Below, one piece after another: positions 51,261 to 59,706 of a stretch of DNA of 64,000 bases. The position numbers and the translations under genes are program-made. The notes beneath the pieces were generated by a model. It did not search any database. It saw only the letters and a program-made list of their open reading frames with translations, and had not been told where the DNA came from. Source of the DNA: JBQTIY01 sp052387675 (GTDB lineage: Bacteria; Planctomycetota; B15-G4). The DNA lies in NCBI GenBank assembly GCA_052387675.1, contig JBQTIY010000009.1, positions 62,001 to 126,000 of the forward strand. The letters run 5' to 3'. The first letter of the stretch is position 1. Each line of letters starts with the position of its first letter.

Positions 51261-52298
51261 AGCTTGGTCCTGGCGCGGCGTCGAGCGCGTCGCGCGGCGA
51301 GCGAGCAGCACGCCGAGCAACACGATGGCGCCGCCGAGTGCTTGTTGCGGTCCGAGCGCTTCGCCCAGCAGCCACCAAGCGAAGACCGCCGCGCAGACCG
51401 GCTGCATGAGCAGCGTGAGCGCCGAGAAGCCGGTGGGCAGATGGGCCAATGCATAGGTGATGAGGCTCTGTCCCGCGACCTGACTTACCAGTGCGAGCCC
51501 GGCGAGCACGAGCCAGCCATGCAGCGTGGCGGGCGCGAAGGGCTCGTCGGCGGCGAGGGCCGCCACGAGGAGCACGAGGCTGGCGGCCGCGCCGCCCACG
51601 GTCATGACCGCCGGGGTGCTGAAGCGACGCCGCACATCGGCGACGCTGAGGATGTAGCCCGCGTAGAAGACCGCCGCTGCGACGCCGAGCAAGTCGCCGC
51701 GCAAGGCATCCCCAGGCGCGGAGTCCGGGCGCGCGCTCGCGGAGGTGACATCGCCGGTCGTGCTCGAACCCAGCAGCGTCCAGGTGCCGGCCAGGGCGAT
51801 GGTCAGCGCCAGAGCGAAGCGCGCGGTGGGGCGCTCGCGCAGGAAAAGCCAGGCGCCCAGCGCCACGAAGATCGGCGCGAGGTTGGCGAGCAGCGTGGCA
51901 TTCGTGACGCTGGTGTAGTGCAGTGACCAGTGCCACACGGCGAGATCGCCCGCGAAGCAGGCGCCCGCCAGCACGAGGCGCGCGCGCTCGGCCCCGGTCG
52001 GAGCGCGTCTTGGGACGCGCAGGTCGTCACGCGCGCTCGCGCGCCGGCGATCCAGCGCCCACCACGCAGCGAGCAGCGGCAGCGAGAGGGCCATGCGCCA
52101 GAAGGCAATCGCCACTGGCCCCGTCTCCGGCGCCGCCCAGCGCACGAAGATCGGTGCAAAGCCGATGCCCACGGCGCCGAGCAGGAGTGCCGGCAGTGCG
52201 AGCGCCGGAGGTCGGTGTGGGGCAGAAATGGAGGGTGAACTCAGGCCGTGCAGGGATGCCGGCGCGCGTTGGTCGCTCCCGGTGCTGATGTGATACAC
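51249..52298 (-). CDS. EamA family (DMT) transporter
   Basis: A 349-residue exporter with ten predicted membrane helices in two EamA repeats: LPALLLGAVGIGFAPIFVRWA, FWRMALSLPLLAAWW in the first and LLGVAAAVFYAGYI, GLALVSQVAGQSLITYALAHLP in the second. The DMT family moves small metabolites or amino acids; the cargo is unknown. The start GTG 52298 is the best available codon; a Ser/Pro-rich stretch follows it. Divergent from the M28 peptidase gene. Confidence 0.83.
   Translation of the reverse strand: MYHISTGSDQRAPASLHGLSSPSISAPHRPPALALPALLLGAVGIGFAPIFVRWAAPETGPVAIAFWRMALSLPLLAAWWALDRRRASARDDLRVPRRAPTGAERARLVLAGACFAGDLAVWHWSLHYTSVTNATLLANLAPIFVALGAWLFLRERPTARFALALTIALAGTWTLLGSSTTGDVTSASARPDSAPGDALRGDLLGVAAAVFYAGYILSVADVRRRFSTPAVMTVGGAAASLVLLVAALAADEPFAPATLHGWLVLAGLALVSQVAGQSLITYALAHLPTGFSALTLLMQPVCAAVFAWWLLGEALGPQQALGGAIVLLGVLLARRATRSTPRQDQASSG
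52269..52297 (+). promoter_or_regulatory. Promoter for M28 peptidase-xylA-xylB
   Basis: TTGGTC (-35) and GATACA (-10) are 17 bases apart, with TG just upstream of the -10. The predicted leader, about 53 bases, includes the AGGAGGG ribosome site before ATG 52357. Confidence 0.5.
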
Positions 52299-52356
52299 CC
52301 TCGACCGGGTCGTGCGCGAGACTGCGCTCTCGCTTTCATTCAGGAGGGTCGCGGAC

Positions 52357-53871
52357 ATGCTTCGAAGCGGGTTAAGTCTCATCGCGCTGAGCGCACTGCT
52401 CTCGTGCGGGTCGCCGTCGGTGTCACGGAGCTCGAGCCCGGCCGCTTCAGCGGGCGCCGTTGCCGCTGCCGCTGCCGCGGACGCCACGCCGGGCACGGCC
52501 GCGCCGGCACTCTCCCCCGAGATTGAAGGCTATCGGCCCGCCGTGACCGCGCTCGTGCGCGAGGCCCTCGTGCAGGGTCAGGCCTTCACCAAGCTGGAGT
52601 CGCTGGTCAGCGTGGCGCCGCATCGGCTCTCCGGTTCGGCGGGCCTCGTCGCGGCCATTGAGTGGTCGCGCCAGGCCATGCTCGCCGACGGACTGCAGAA
52701 CGTGCGCTTGCAGCCGGTGCTCGTGCCGCACTGGGAGCGCGGCTCGGTGCAGGAGCTGGTGCTGACAGCTCCGCCCGAGGTCGCGGGCCTGCGCCTGCCC
52801 ATCCTGGCGCTGGGCGGCAGCGTGGCTACGCCAACCGACGGCCTGGAAGCCGAAGTCGTCGAAGTGCACAGTTGGGCGCAGCTCGACGAGCTCGGTGAGG
52901 CGGGCGTGCGCGGCAAGCTCGTCTTCTTCAATCGGCCCATGGACGCTGCGCTGCTCGACACGGGCGAGGCGTATGGCGGCGCCGTAGACCAGCGCTCGCG
53001 CGGTGCGATCGCGGCAGCAAAGCTGGGCGGCGTGGGCGCGATCGTGCGCTCGATGACGACCAGCCTGGACGATGCGCCGCACACCGGTGCGATGCGCTAC
53101 GACGAAGCCGTAACGAAAGTCCCCGGTGCGGCCGTGAGTACGCGCGGCGCGGAACGCCTCTCGGCGCTGCTCACCGCCGGCCGCCCGGTGCGCGCGCGTC
53201 TGCGCCTCGACTGCCGCACGCTGCCCGATGCGCCCTCCGCCAACGTGATCGGCGAGATCGTGGGGCGCGAGCGTCCCGAGGAAGTCGTGGTCATCGGCGG
53301 GCACATCGACGGCTGGGATGTCGGCCAGGGCGCCATGGACGATGGCGGCGGCTGCTGCCAGGCCATCGAGGCGCTGCGTCTCATTCGCTCGCTGGGCATG
53401 AAGCCGCGCCGCACGATTCGGGTCGTGCTCTTCACCAACGAGGAGAACGGCCTGCGCGGCGGGCGCGCCTATCACGAAGAGCATCGCGCGGACATGGCGG
53501 GGCACGTGCTGGCCATCGAGTCCGACTCGGGGCCCTTCACGCCGCGCGCTTTCACTACGGACGCCAATCCGCGCGCACTGGCGCTGCTGCAGCAGATCGG
53601 TGCGCTGCTCGCTGAAACGGGGCTGCGCGATGTGATGCCCGGCGGCGGCGGGGCCGACATCGGGCCGATGACCGAGAGCGGCGTCATCGTGATGGGCTAT
53701 GCGCCGGACGGGCAGCGCTACTTCGACCTGCACCACTCGCCGCGCGACACGATCGACCAGCTCAGCCCGCGCGAAACGAACCTGGGCGCAGCCTGCATGG
53801 CGGCCATGGCCTTCGTGGTGGCTGACCTGGAGGAGACGCTGCCGCGCAACGCGCCGGCGGGCGGCCAGTGA
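52357..53871 (+). CDS. M28 family metallopeptidase lipoprotein
   Basis: A 504-residue lipoprotein peptidase resembling carboxypeptidase Q. The lipobox LLSC lies at residue 18. A PA-type insert (about 150-285) precedes the two-zinc catalytic domain: VIGGHIDGWDVG (His, Asp), GAMDDGGG (bridging Asp), FTNEENGLRGG (catalytic Glu plus ligand Glu), AIESDSG and DLHHSPRDT (last His). AGGAGGG eight bases before ATG 52357 decides the start. Its stop overlaps the xylA GTG (GTGA). Confidence 0.88.
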   Translation: MLRSGLSLIALSALLSCGSPSVSRSSSPAASAGAVAAAAAADATPGTAAPALSPEIEGYRPAVTALVREALVQGQAFTKLESLVSVAPHRLSGSAGLVAAIEWSRQAMLADGLQNVRLQPVLVPHWERGSVQELVLTAPPEVAGLRLPILALGGSVATPTDGLEAEVVEVHSWAQLDELGEAGVRGKLVFFNRPMDAALLDTGEAYGGAVDQRSRGAIAAAKLGGVGAIVRSMTTSLDDAPHTGAMRYDEAVTKVPGAAVSTRGAERLSALLTAGRPVRARLRLDCRTLPDAPSANVIGEIVGRERPEEVVVIGGHIDGWDVGQGAMDDGGGCCQAIEALRLIRSLGMKPRRTIRVVLFTNEENGLRGGRAYHEEHRADMAGHVLAIESDSGPFTPRAFTTDANPRALALLQQIGALLAETGLRDVMPGGGGADIGPMTESGVIVMGYAPDGQRYFDLHHSPRDTIDQLSPRETNLGAACMAAMAFVVADLEETLPRNAPAGGQ

Positions 53872-55313
53872 GCGGCCGCGCACCCAAGTCCGGCCGCGGA
53901 CTCAAGACCGGCCGCTCTCGCAACTCCGGCCGCGGGCAGCCCGTGCGCGGCGACGCCTTCGATCCTACGCCGGCAGATCACTTCAGCTTTGGGCTGTGGA
54001 CGGTCGGCAATCGCGGCCGCGATCCCTTCGGCGAGGCGGTGCGGCCGGCGCTCGACCCGCGCGAATCGGTTGCACGCCTCGCGGAGTGCGGCGCCTGGGG
54101 CGTGAACCTGCACGACGAAGACCTGGTCCCCTTCGGCAGCACGCCGCGCGAGCGCGACCGCATCGTGGCCGGCTTCCAGAAGGCGCTGAAAGATCACGGC
54201 CTCGTCGTGCCCATGGCCACCACGAATCTCTTCAGCCATCCGGTCTTCAAGGACGGCGCCTTCACCAGCAGCGACCCAAGCGTGCGCGCCTTCGCGCTGC
54301 GCAAGACCATGGACGCGATCGACCTCGGCGCCGAGCTCGGCGCGCAGATCTACGTCTTCTGGGGCGGGCGCGAGGGCAGCGAGTCCGACGCCGCGCGCGA
54401 TCCGCGCACGGCCCTGGGCTGGCTGCGCCAAGCACTGGATTTCCTCTGCGATTACGTGCGCGAGCGCGGCTACGGACTGCGCTTCGCGCTCGAGGCCAAG
54501 CCCAACGAGCCGCGCGGCGACATCTACCTGCCGACCACGGGGCACATGCTGGCCTTCCTCGAGACGCTCGCTCATCCGGAGATGGTCGGCGTGAATCCCG
54601 AGGTGGCGCACGAGACCATGGCCGGCCTCTCGATGGTGCACGCCGTCGCGCAGGCCATGGATCGCGGCAAGCTCTTTCACATCGACCTCAACGCGCAGAA
54701 GATCGGCCGCTACGACCAAGATCTGCGCTTCGGCAGCGAAGACGCCAAGGGTGCCTTCCTGCTCGTGCGCATGCTGGAAGGCACGGCGGGCGGGCAGCGC
54801 GCGGAGCCCGCACGCGGCAAAGGGGCGGCGCGCGGCAAGGCTGGCGTGTTGCCAGCTACTGCCGACCTGGCCGGCCGGCCCTGGCCGCGCTACGAAGGCC
54901 CACGCCACTTCGACGCGCATGCCTACCGCAGCGAAGACCAAGAGGGCGTGTGGGACTTCGCGCGCGGCTGCATGCGCAGCTACAAGATCCTCGCCGCGCG
55001 AGCGGCCGCTTTCGACGCCGACCCCGACGTGCGCGCACTCTTGGAGGAAGAAGCGGCCGAGCACGCGCGCGGAGCAGCAATACAAGGTCGCGCGACGGGG
55101 TCGCGGGGTGCGCGGGGGGCCGCTGGCAGTTCCGAATTGACGACGCTGCTCTCCGGCTTTACGCCGGAGAAGGCGGCGCGTCTGCGCGCGCTAAAGCTCG
55201 ATCCGGCGGCCCTCGCCGCGCGCGGCCTGCGCCGCGAACGCCTCGATCAGTTGCTCATGGAGCACCTGCTCGGCGCTCGCGGAAGCGCACCTGCGCGGCG
55301 CGCGCGCGGCTGA
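53868..55313 (+). CDS. xylA: Xylose isomerase
   Basis: A 481-residue TIM-barrel isomerase that interconverts xylose and xylulose (and glucose/fructose). Active-site signatures: LHDEDLVPFG with the catalytic His and Asp, FALEAKPNEPRGDIYLP (Glu, Lys), NPEVAHETMAGL, LFHIDLNAQK (metal Asp) and RYDQDLRFG. It has the short class I layout but is longer than its 385-395 residues because of a 30-residue basic N-terminal extension, an Arg/Gly/Ala insert (about 305-325), and an Arg-rich C-terminal insert. GTG 53868 is coupled to the peptidase. Confidence 0.94.
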   Translation: MSGRAPKSGRGLKTGRSRNSGRGQPVRGDAFDPTPADHFSFGLWTVGNRGRDPFGEAVRPALDPRESVARLAECGAWGVNLHDEDLVPFGSTPRERDRIVAGFQKALKDHGLVVPMATTNLFSHPVFKDGAFTSSDPSVRAFALRKTMDAIDLGAELGAQIYVFWGGREGSESDAARDPRTALGWLRQALDFLCDYVRERGYGLRFALEAKPNEPRGDIYLPTTGHMLAFLETLAHPEMVGVNPEVAHETMAGLSMVHAVAQAMDRGKLFHIDLNAQKIGRYDQDLRFGSEDAKGAFLLVRMLEGTAGGQRAEPARGKGAARGKAGVLPATADLAGRPWPRYEGPRHFDAHAYRSEDQEGVWDFARGCMRSYKILAARAAAFDADPDVRALLEEEAAEHARGAAIQGRATGSRGARGAAGSSELTTLLSGFTPEKAARLRALKLDPAALAARGLRRERLDQLLMEHLLGARGSAPARRARG

Positions 55314-55315
55314 CC

Positions 55316-56860
55316 ATGCTCCTGCTCGGCCTGGACATCGGCACGCAGGGCACCAAGGGGCTGCTGCTCGATGCGGAGAGTGGTCAGGTTGTTGCGCGGG
55401 CTTCGGCCGCTCACGCCATGATCGAGGGCCTGCCCGCGGGCGCGGCTGAGCAAGATCCTGAAGGGTGGATCGCCGCCGTCCGCCAAGTGGCGGCCGATCT
55501 GCGGAGCGCGGTGCCGCAAGCCTTCGATTCGGCGTCGGGTGTGCAGGCCGTCGGCGTGTCGGGGCAGCAGCATGGCCTCGTCGTGCTCGACGAGCGCGGC
55601 GCGGTCGTGCGCCCGGCCAAGCTTTGGTGCGACACGAGCACAGTGGCCGAAGCGCGCGAGCTCTCCACGCTGCTCGGCCGTCACGTGCCGGTGGGCTACA
55701 CCGCGAGCAAGGTCCTCTGGCTGGCACGGCACGAGCCGCAGAACTGGGCGCGCGTGCGCCGCGTGCTCCTGCCGCATGACTTCCTAAACTTCCGCCTGAC
55801 AGGCCGCGCCTGCATGGAATGCGGCGATGCCTCCGGCACAGGCTTCTTCGATCCGCTCGCACGGCGCTTCGACATCGCGGCCGCCGCGGCCATCGATGCG
55901 CGCCTGCCCGGCCTGCTGCCGCCGCTGCTCACGCCCGGCGCGCCGGCCGGCGTGCTGAGCCGCGAGGGCGCCGCCCTGCTGGGCTTGCGCGAAGGCCTCC
56001 CCGTGGCCTCCGGCAGCGGCGACAACATGTGCAGCGCGCTCGGCGCCGGCGCGAGCCGGCCCGGCGTGCTCGTCGTGAGCCTCGGCACTTCGGGCACCGT
56101 CTTCGCGCAGAGCGAGCGGCCGATCATCGATCCGGCCGGACTCATTGCGCCCTTTTGCGACGCGACCGGCCGCTGGTTGCCGCTGCTCTGCGTGATGAGC
56201 TGCACGAACTTCACCGCAGAGGTGGCGGCACTCTGCGCCCAGACCGGCGCGCCGGGCGGCGACAGTCCGGCGGCTTCCACGAGCGCCGCTGACCGTGATT
56301 GCAGCCTGTTCGAGACACTCACCCGCGAGGCAGCGGCCGAGCCGCCGGGCAGCGGCGGCCTGCTCTTTCTGCCCTACCTGCAGGGCGAGCGCGTGCCAGA
56401 CCTGCCGCTGGCCAGCGCCGCGCTGCTGGGCCTGCGTCCCGGCTCGCTGCGTCGCGGCGCGCTTTTTCGCGCGGCCATCGAAGGCGTTTGCCTCAATCTG
56501 GCCTGGGGCGTCGATCGCCTCGCGGCACTCGGCGTCAGCGCCGAGCAAGTCCGCGTGGTGGGTGGTGGCGCACGCAACGCGCTCTGGCGGCAGATCCTCG
56601 CCGACGTCCTCAATCGGCCCGTCGTGGCCACCGCCGAGCCCGAGTCCGCTGCTCTCGGCGCCGCGCTGCTTGCGTTGTGGACGGTGCGGCGCACAACGAG
56701 GGCCGTGGGCGCAAGCGCGAGCGACGCCGACGCTGTTGCCGCACCCTACGTGCATCTCTCGGGCGAGCCGTGCCAGCCGCAGCCCGAGAGCGTGGCCTTC
56801 TACCGAGAAGCCGGCTCGCGATTCCGCGAGCGCGCCACCACGCTCTTCGGCGCGCGCTGA
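55316..56860 (+). CDS. xylB: Xylulokinase
   Basis: A 514-residue FGGY kinase that phosphorylates D-xylulose after XylA. The N-terminal LLGLDIGTQGTKGLLLD binds phosphate, SGQQHGLVVLDE and WCDTSTVAEA carry the substrate region, GSGDNMCSALGAG and SLGTSGTVFAQ the nucleotide site, and the C-terminal VVGGGARNALWRQILADVL is the FGGY signature region. ATG 55316 follows the xylA stop by 2 bases. The frame could be read far upstream (no stops) but that part is the xylA shadow. The palindromic repeat begins right after the stop. Confidence 0.94.
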   Translation: MLLLGLDIGTQGTKGLLLDAESGQVVARASAAHAMIEGLPAGAAEQDPEGWIAAVRQVAADLRSAVPQAFDSASGVQAVGVSGQQHGLVVLDERGAVVRPAKLWCDTSTVAEARELSTLLGRHVPVGYTASKVLWLARHEPQNWARVRRVLLPHDFLNFRLTGRACMECGDASGTGFFDPLARRFDIAAAAAIDARLPGLLPPLLTPGAPAGVLSREGAALLGLREGLPVASGSGDNMCSALGAGASRPGVLVVSLGTSGTVFAQSERPIIDPAGLIAPFCDATGRWLPLLCVMSCTNFTAEVAALCAQTGAPGGDSPAASTSAADRDCSLFETLTREAAAEPPGSGGLLFLPYLQGERVPDLPLASAALLGLRPGSLRRGALFRAAIEGVCLNLAWGVDRLAALGVSAEQVRVVGGGARNALWRQILADVLNRPVVATAEPESAALGAALLALWTVRRTTRAVGASASDADAVAAPYVHLSGEPCQPQPESVAFYREAGSRFRERATTLFGAR

Positions 56861-57031
56861 TCGCCGCTGGCAGTGCGCTCAGCAGCCGCCCATTGCCTTC
56901 CGACAGTTGCGACGGCGTGCGACGCAGCGGGGGTCGGTGTGCCGCGAGTTCCGAGCCGACCTCTCGGCCGCATCGGCCGAGTCGGCGAGGTGTTTGAGCG
57001 GCACCGCCGAGCCCCCGCTGCGGGCGCACTG
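56861..57031. repeat. Palindromic intergenic repeat, copy 2
   Basis: 171 bases filling the gap between convergent xylB and the polyprenyl transferase gene. The last 119 bases (56913-57031) match 8001-8119 with three differences; the first 52 (56861-56912) are more diverged. The same nested inverted repeats are present. It begins at the first base after the xylB stop and ends 9 bases before the stop of the minus gene. Confidence 0.85.
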
Positions 57032-57040
57032 AGCGTCCAA

Positions 57041-58474
57041 CTACGCCGCGCGCAGATAGGCGTCGAAGGCGGTGCGGATGAGAATGCGCAGGTCGAGCAT
57101 GAGCGACCAGTTCTCGATGTAGTAGAGGTCGTGGTCCACGCGCTCTTGCAGGTCGGTGTCCATGCCGCGCAGGCCGTTGACCTGCGCCCAGCCGGTGATG
57201 CCCGGCTTGACCCAGTGCTTGTGGGCGTAGCGCTCGATGCGCTGCTTGAAGTCGCGCACGAACTCGGGCCGCTCGGGCCGCGGTCCGACCAGGCTCATGT
57301 GTCCCAGAAAGACGTTCACGAGCTGCGGCAACTCATCGAGGTAGTGCCGGCGCATGTAGAGCCCGAGCGGTGTACAGCGCGGATCGTCAGTCCTGGCGAA
57401 GGTGGGGCCGCTCTCGGCCTCGGCATCCACGCGCATTGTGCGGAACTTGAAGATGCGGAAAATCCGTCCGCGCATGCCCACACGTTCCTGCACGTAGAAG
57501 GCGGGGCCCGGGCTGCCCAGTCGGATGAGCACGGCGACGACCGCCATGGGCACGGCGAGGAGCGCCAGCAGCACGCCGCTCACGCTCACGTCGAAGACGC
57601 GCTTGACCATGCGGGCGCCCAGCGGCAGTTCGGCACTCACGAAGCCCAGCAGCGGCACGCCATCCACGCGCTCCCAGCTCGGCATGAGATTCGTGGAAGG
57701 GAAGAGCGCCGAAGTGATGTGTACGGAGATGCCTTCGCGGTCGGAGAGCGCCAGGATCTCTTCGAGTCTGTCGCGGCCCACGGACTCGGCCTCGACGAGC
57801 ACGTGGTCCACAGCGCCCTGCTGCAGGAGCGCCATGGCCTCGGCCTCGCTCAGCCGCGGTGCTAGGTCGGGCGGGGCCTCGGCCGCCGCGATGCCCAGGA
57901 TCTGCAGATCGGCTTGGGCCGAGCGTTGCAGCGCAGCCAGCAGCTTGAGCACGCGCCGCGACATGCCGAAGGCCACGAGACGCGAGCCGTCGCGCTGCCG
58001 TCCGGCGCCGAGCTGCCGGCTCACTTGCTCCACGAGCAAACGTGAAAGCGCCAGCGCCGCTCCGCCGGTGAGCAGGAAGAGATAGGGCACGGCGCGCGGC
58101 AGCTCGCTGCGGGCCTCCGGGCGGCCGGCGAGCCGCGAGAGCTGCGGAGCCACGAGGCTCACGACCGCGAGCACGCTCATGGCCACGAGCGCGCCCCACA
58201 GCAGTTCGCGCAGGCCGCCGAGCCGCGGCCAGAGCGGCTCAAGACCCATGCGGTACAGGCCGCAGGCCCAGAGTCCGATGGCGATGAGTGGCGCGGCGAA
58301 GAGGTAGAGCGTGGCGGCTTCGTGCGGCGTGGGCGCCGGTCCGCTGGCCGTCCCGCCGATGTCCATGACGAGCTTGAGTCCATAGGCGGCGGCGAAGGCG
58401 CCGGCCAACAGCAATTGATCCAGCACGAAGCGCAGAACGCGCGACGACTCGGTGCGTGTGGACAGCATGCGCAT
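57041..58474 (-). CDS. Polyprenyl-phosphate sugar-1-phosphate transferase
   Basis: A 477-residue WcaJ/WbaP-like enzyme that loads a sugar-1-phosphate onto undecaprenyl phosphate to start exopolysaccharide or O-antigen assembly. Four N-terminal membrane helices and a Rossmann-like middle domain precede the catalytic C-terminus: KRVFDVSVSGVLLALL, GSPGPAFYVQERVG, FKFRTMR, the DExD-like LDELPQLVNVFLGHMSLVGPRPE and KPGITGWAQVNGLRG. The gene has its own promoter behind the GT4 gene. Confidence 0.93.
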   Translation of the reverse strand: MRMLSTRTESSRVLRFVLDQLLLAGAFAAAYGLKLVMDIGGTASGPAPTPHEAATLYLFAAPLIAIGLWACGLYRMGLEPLWPRLGGLRELLWGALVAMSVLAVVSLVAPQLSRLAGRPEARSELPRAVPYLFLLTGGAALALSRLLVEQVSRQLGAGRQRDGSRLVAFGMSRRVLKLLAALQRSAQADLQILGIAAAEAPPDLAPRLSEAEAMALLQQGAVDHVLVEAESVGRDRLEEILALSDREGISVHITSALFPSTNLMPSWERVDGVPLLGFVSAELPLGARMVKRVFDVSVSGVLLALLAVPMAVVAVLIRLGSPGPAFYVQERVGMRGRIFRIFKFRTMRVDAEAESGPTFARTDDPRCTPLGLYMRRHYLDELPQLVNVFLGHMSLVGPRPERPEFVRDFKQRIERYAHKHWVKPGITGWAQVNGLRGMDTDLQERVDHDLYYIENWSLMLDLRILIRTAFDAYLRAA

Positions 58475-58522
58475 GTCGAAGGATTGCTAAAGGTCGGCGA
58501 AGGACGGGCTGCGAAAACGCTT

Positions 58523-58550
58523 GGGAAGCGCGGCGCCGTGGCCGCTTCCC
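58523..58550 (-). terminator. Hairpin in leader of the transferase gene
   Basis: A perfect 8-bp stem, GGGAAGCG with CGCTTCCC, encloses a GC-rich loop that can pair further. It lies between the promoter at 58558-58587 and ATG 58474 and also behind the glycosyltransferase stop, so it could end one transcript or attenuate the next. Confidence 0.45.
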
Positions 58551-58557
58551 CGGCACC

Positions 58558-58587
58558 ATTCTAGGCGGGAGCGGCGGCGTGGCTCAA
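58558..58587 (-). promoter_or_regulatory. Promoter for polyprenyl transferase gene
   Basis: On the minus strand, TTGAGC (58587-58582) and TAGAAT (58563-58558) are 18 bases apart. The -35 box overlaps the stop codon of the glycosyltransferase. Confidence 0.5.
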
Positions 58588-59696
58588 GGCGGGCTGTAGC
58601 GCGCCAGCACTGCACGCATGCGCTCGAGAAAGTGCGCCGTACTGAACTCCGCCGCCCGCGCCACGCAGGCTGCGGTGAGGAACTGCGCTTCCATGGCCTC
58701 GAAGCGCTGCAGCGCGGCCACGAGCGCGTCGACACTTGGCTCGTCGTAGAGCACTCCGGTGTGGCCGTCTAGCACGCTCTCGCCCAAGCCGCCGCGCCGC
58801 AAGCCGACGACTGGCCGGCCGCAAGCCATGGCTTCGAGTGGCACGAGCCCGAAGTCCTCTTCACCCGGGAAGAGCAAGGCGCGGCAGCCGCGATAGAGCG
58901 CGCGGACTTGCGTGTCGTCGGGCTCGCGCACGAAGCGCGTGAGCGGCCCGGCGCGGCGACGCAGTGCGGCGTGTCCCTGGCCGCTGCCGGCCACGATGAG
59001 CGGACGTTGCAGCCGCCGACAGGCTTCGACGGCCAGATCAAAACGCTTGTAGGGCACGGCTTCGCCGAGCAGCAGATAGGGACGCTCAGCACCTGGGACC
59101 GGCGTCGCCGGCCGGAAGAACTCGGTGTCGACGGGCGGATAGACGACTTCGGCCTTGCGACCGTAGCAGCGCTCGATGCGCGCCGCGACGTGCTGCGAGA
59201 TGGCGAGAAACTCGGTGACCTGGTCGGCCGCGCGGCGATCGACATCGGCCGTGCGAACGAGCAGCGCGCGAGCCAGGGGCCGCAGCAGCGCCGGCACGGA
59301 CTGCTGCAAGTACAGCTCGCGCAGATCGTGCGCCCAGCGCGGCGGGCTGTAGCAGTAGCAGATATGTCGTGCGCCCGCGGGCACGCGCACGGTCTTGGCC
59401 AGCGCCGCGTCGCTGCTCAGCACGAAGCCATGCCCCGCGAGATCGAGCTGCCGGTAAAAGGTCGGCAGCAGCGGCAGCGCGAGGCGAAAGAAGCGCCGGC
59501 CGCCCGGCAGCCACTGCAAGGCCGTCGTGCGCGGCGCTTGCAGGCCGGACGGGGCCGGGCAGCGCAGCGGATCGTGCACGAGCGTGAAGAGGGCAGCGCC
59601 GGGCAGCAGCCGGGCCAGCGCCTCCAGCGTGCGCTCGCCGCCACGCCGCGCGACCATCCAGTGGTGCACGATCGCGACACGAGGCTGGGCGCTCAC
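58584..59696 (-). CDS. Glycosyltransferase family 4
   Basis: A 370-residue GT-B enzyme. From GTG 59696 the N-terminus reads RVAIVHHWMVARRGGERTLEALA, the usual start of mannosyl-type GT4 proteins. The C-terminal half carries YLLLGEAVPYKRFDLAVEA and the E-x7-E motif in PGEEDFGLVPLEAMACGRPVV. It is placed between FIST and the polyprenyl transferase and probably helps build the surface polysaccharide started by the latter. Reading frames open upstream are a shadow of the FIST gene. Confidence 0.9.
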   Translation of the reverse strand: MSAQPRVAIVHHWMVARRGGERTLEALARLLPGAALFTLVHDPLRCPAPSGLQAPRTTALQWLPGGRRFFRLALPLLPTFYRQLDLAGHGFVLSSDAALAKTVRVPAGARHICYCYSPPRWAHDLRELYLQQSVPALLRPLARALLVRTADVDRRAADQVTEFLAISQHVAARIERCYGRKAEVVYPPVDTEFFRPATPVPGAERPYLLLGEAVPYKRFDLAVEACRRLQRPLIVAGSGQGHAALRRRAGPLTRFVREPDDTQVRALYRGCRALLFPGEEDFGLVPLEAMACGRPVVGLRRGGLGESVLDGHTGVLYDEPSVDALVAALQRFEAMEAQFLTAACVARAAEFSTAHFLERMRAVLARYSPP

Positions 59697-59706
59697 GCGC
59701 GCATCG

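Noticed and set aside
53699..55315. Long N-terminal extension making a 1053-residue kinase fusion
   Set aside because: The extension is a different frame of the M28 peptidase and xylA genes with Arg-rich composition; xylulokinase starts cleanly at ATG 55316.
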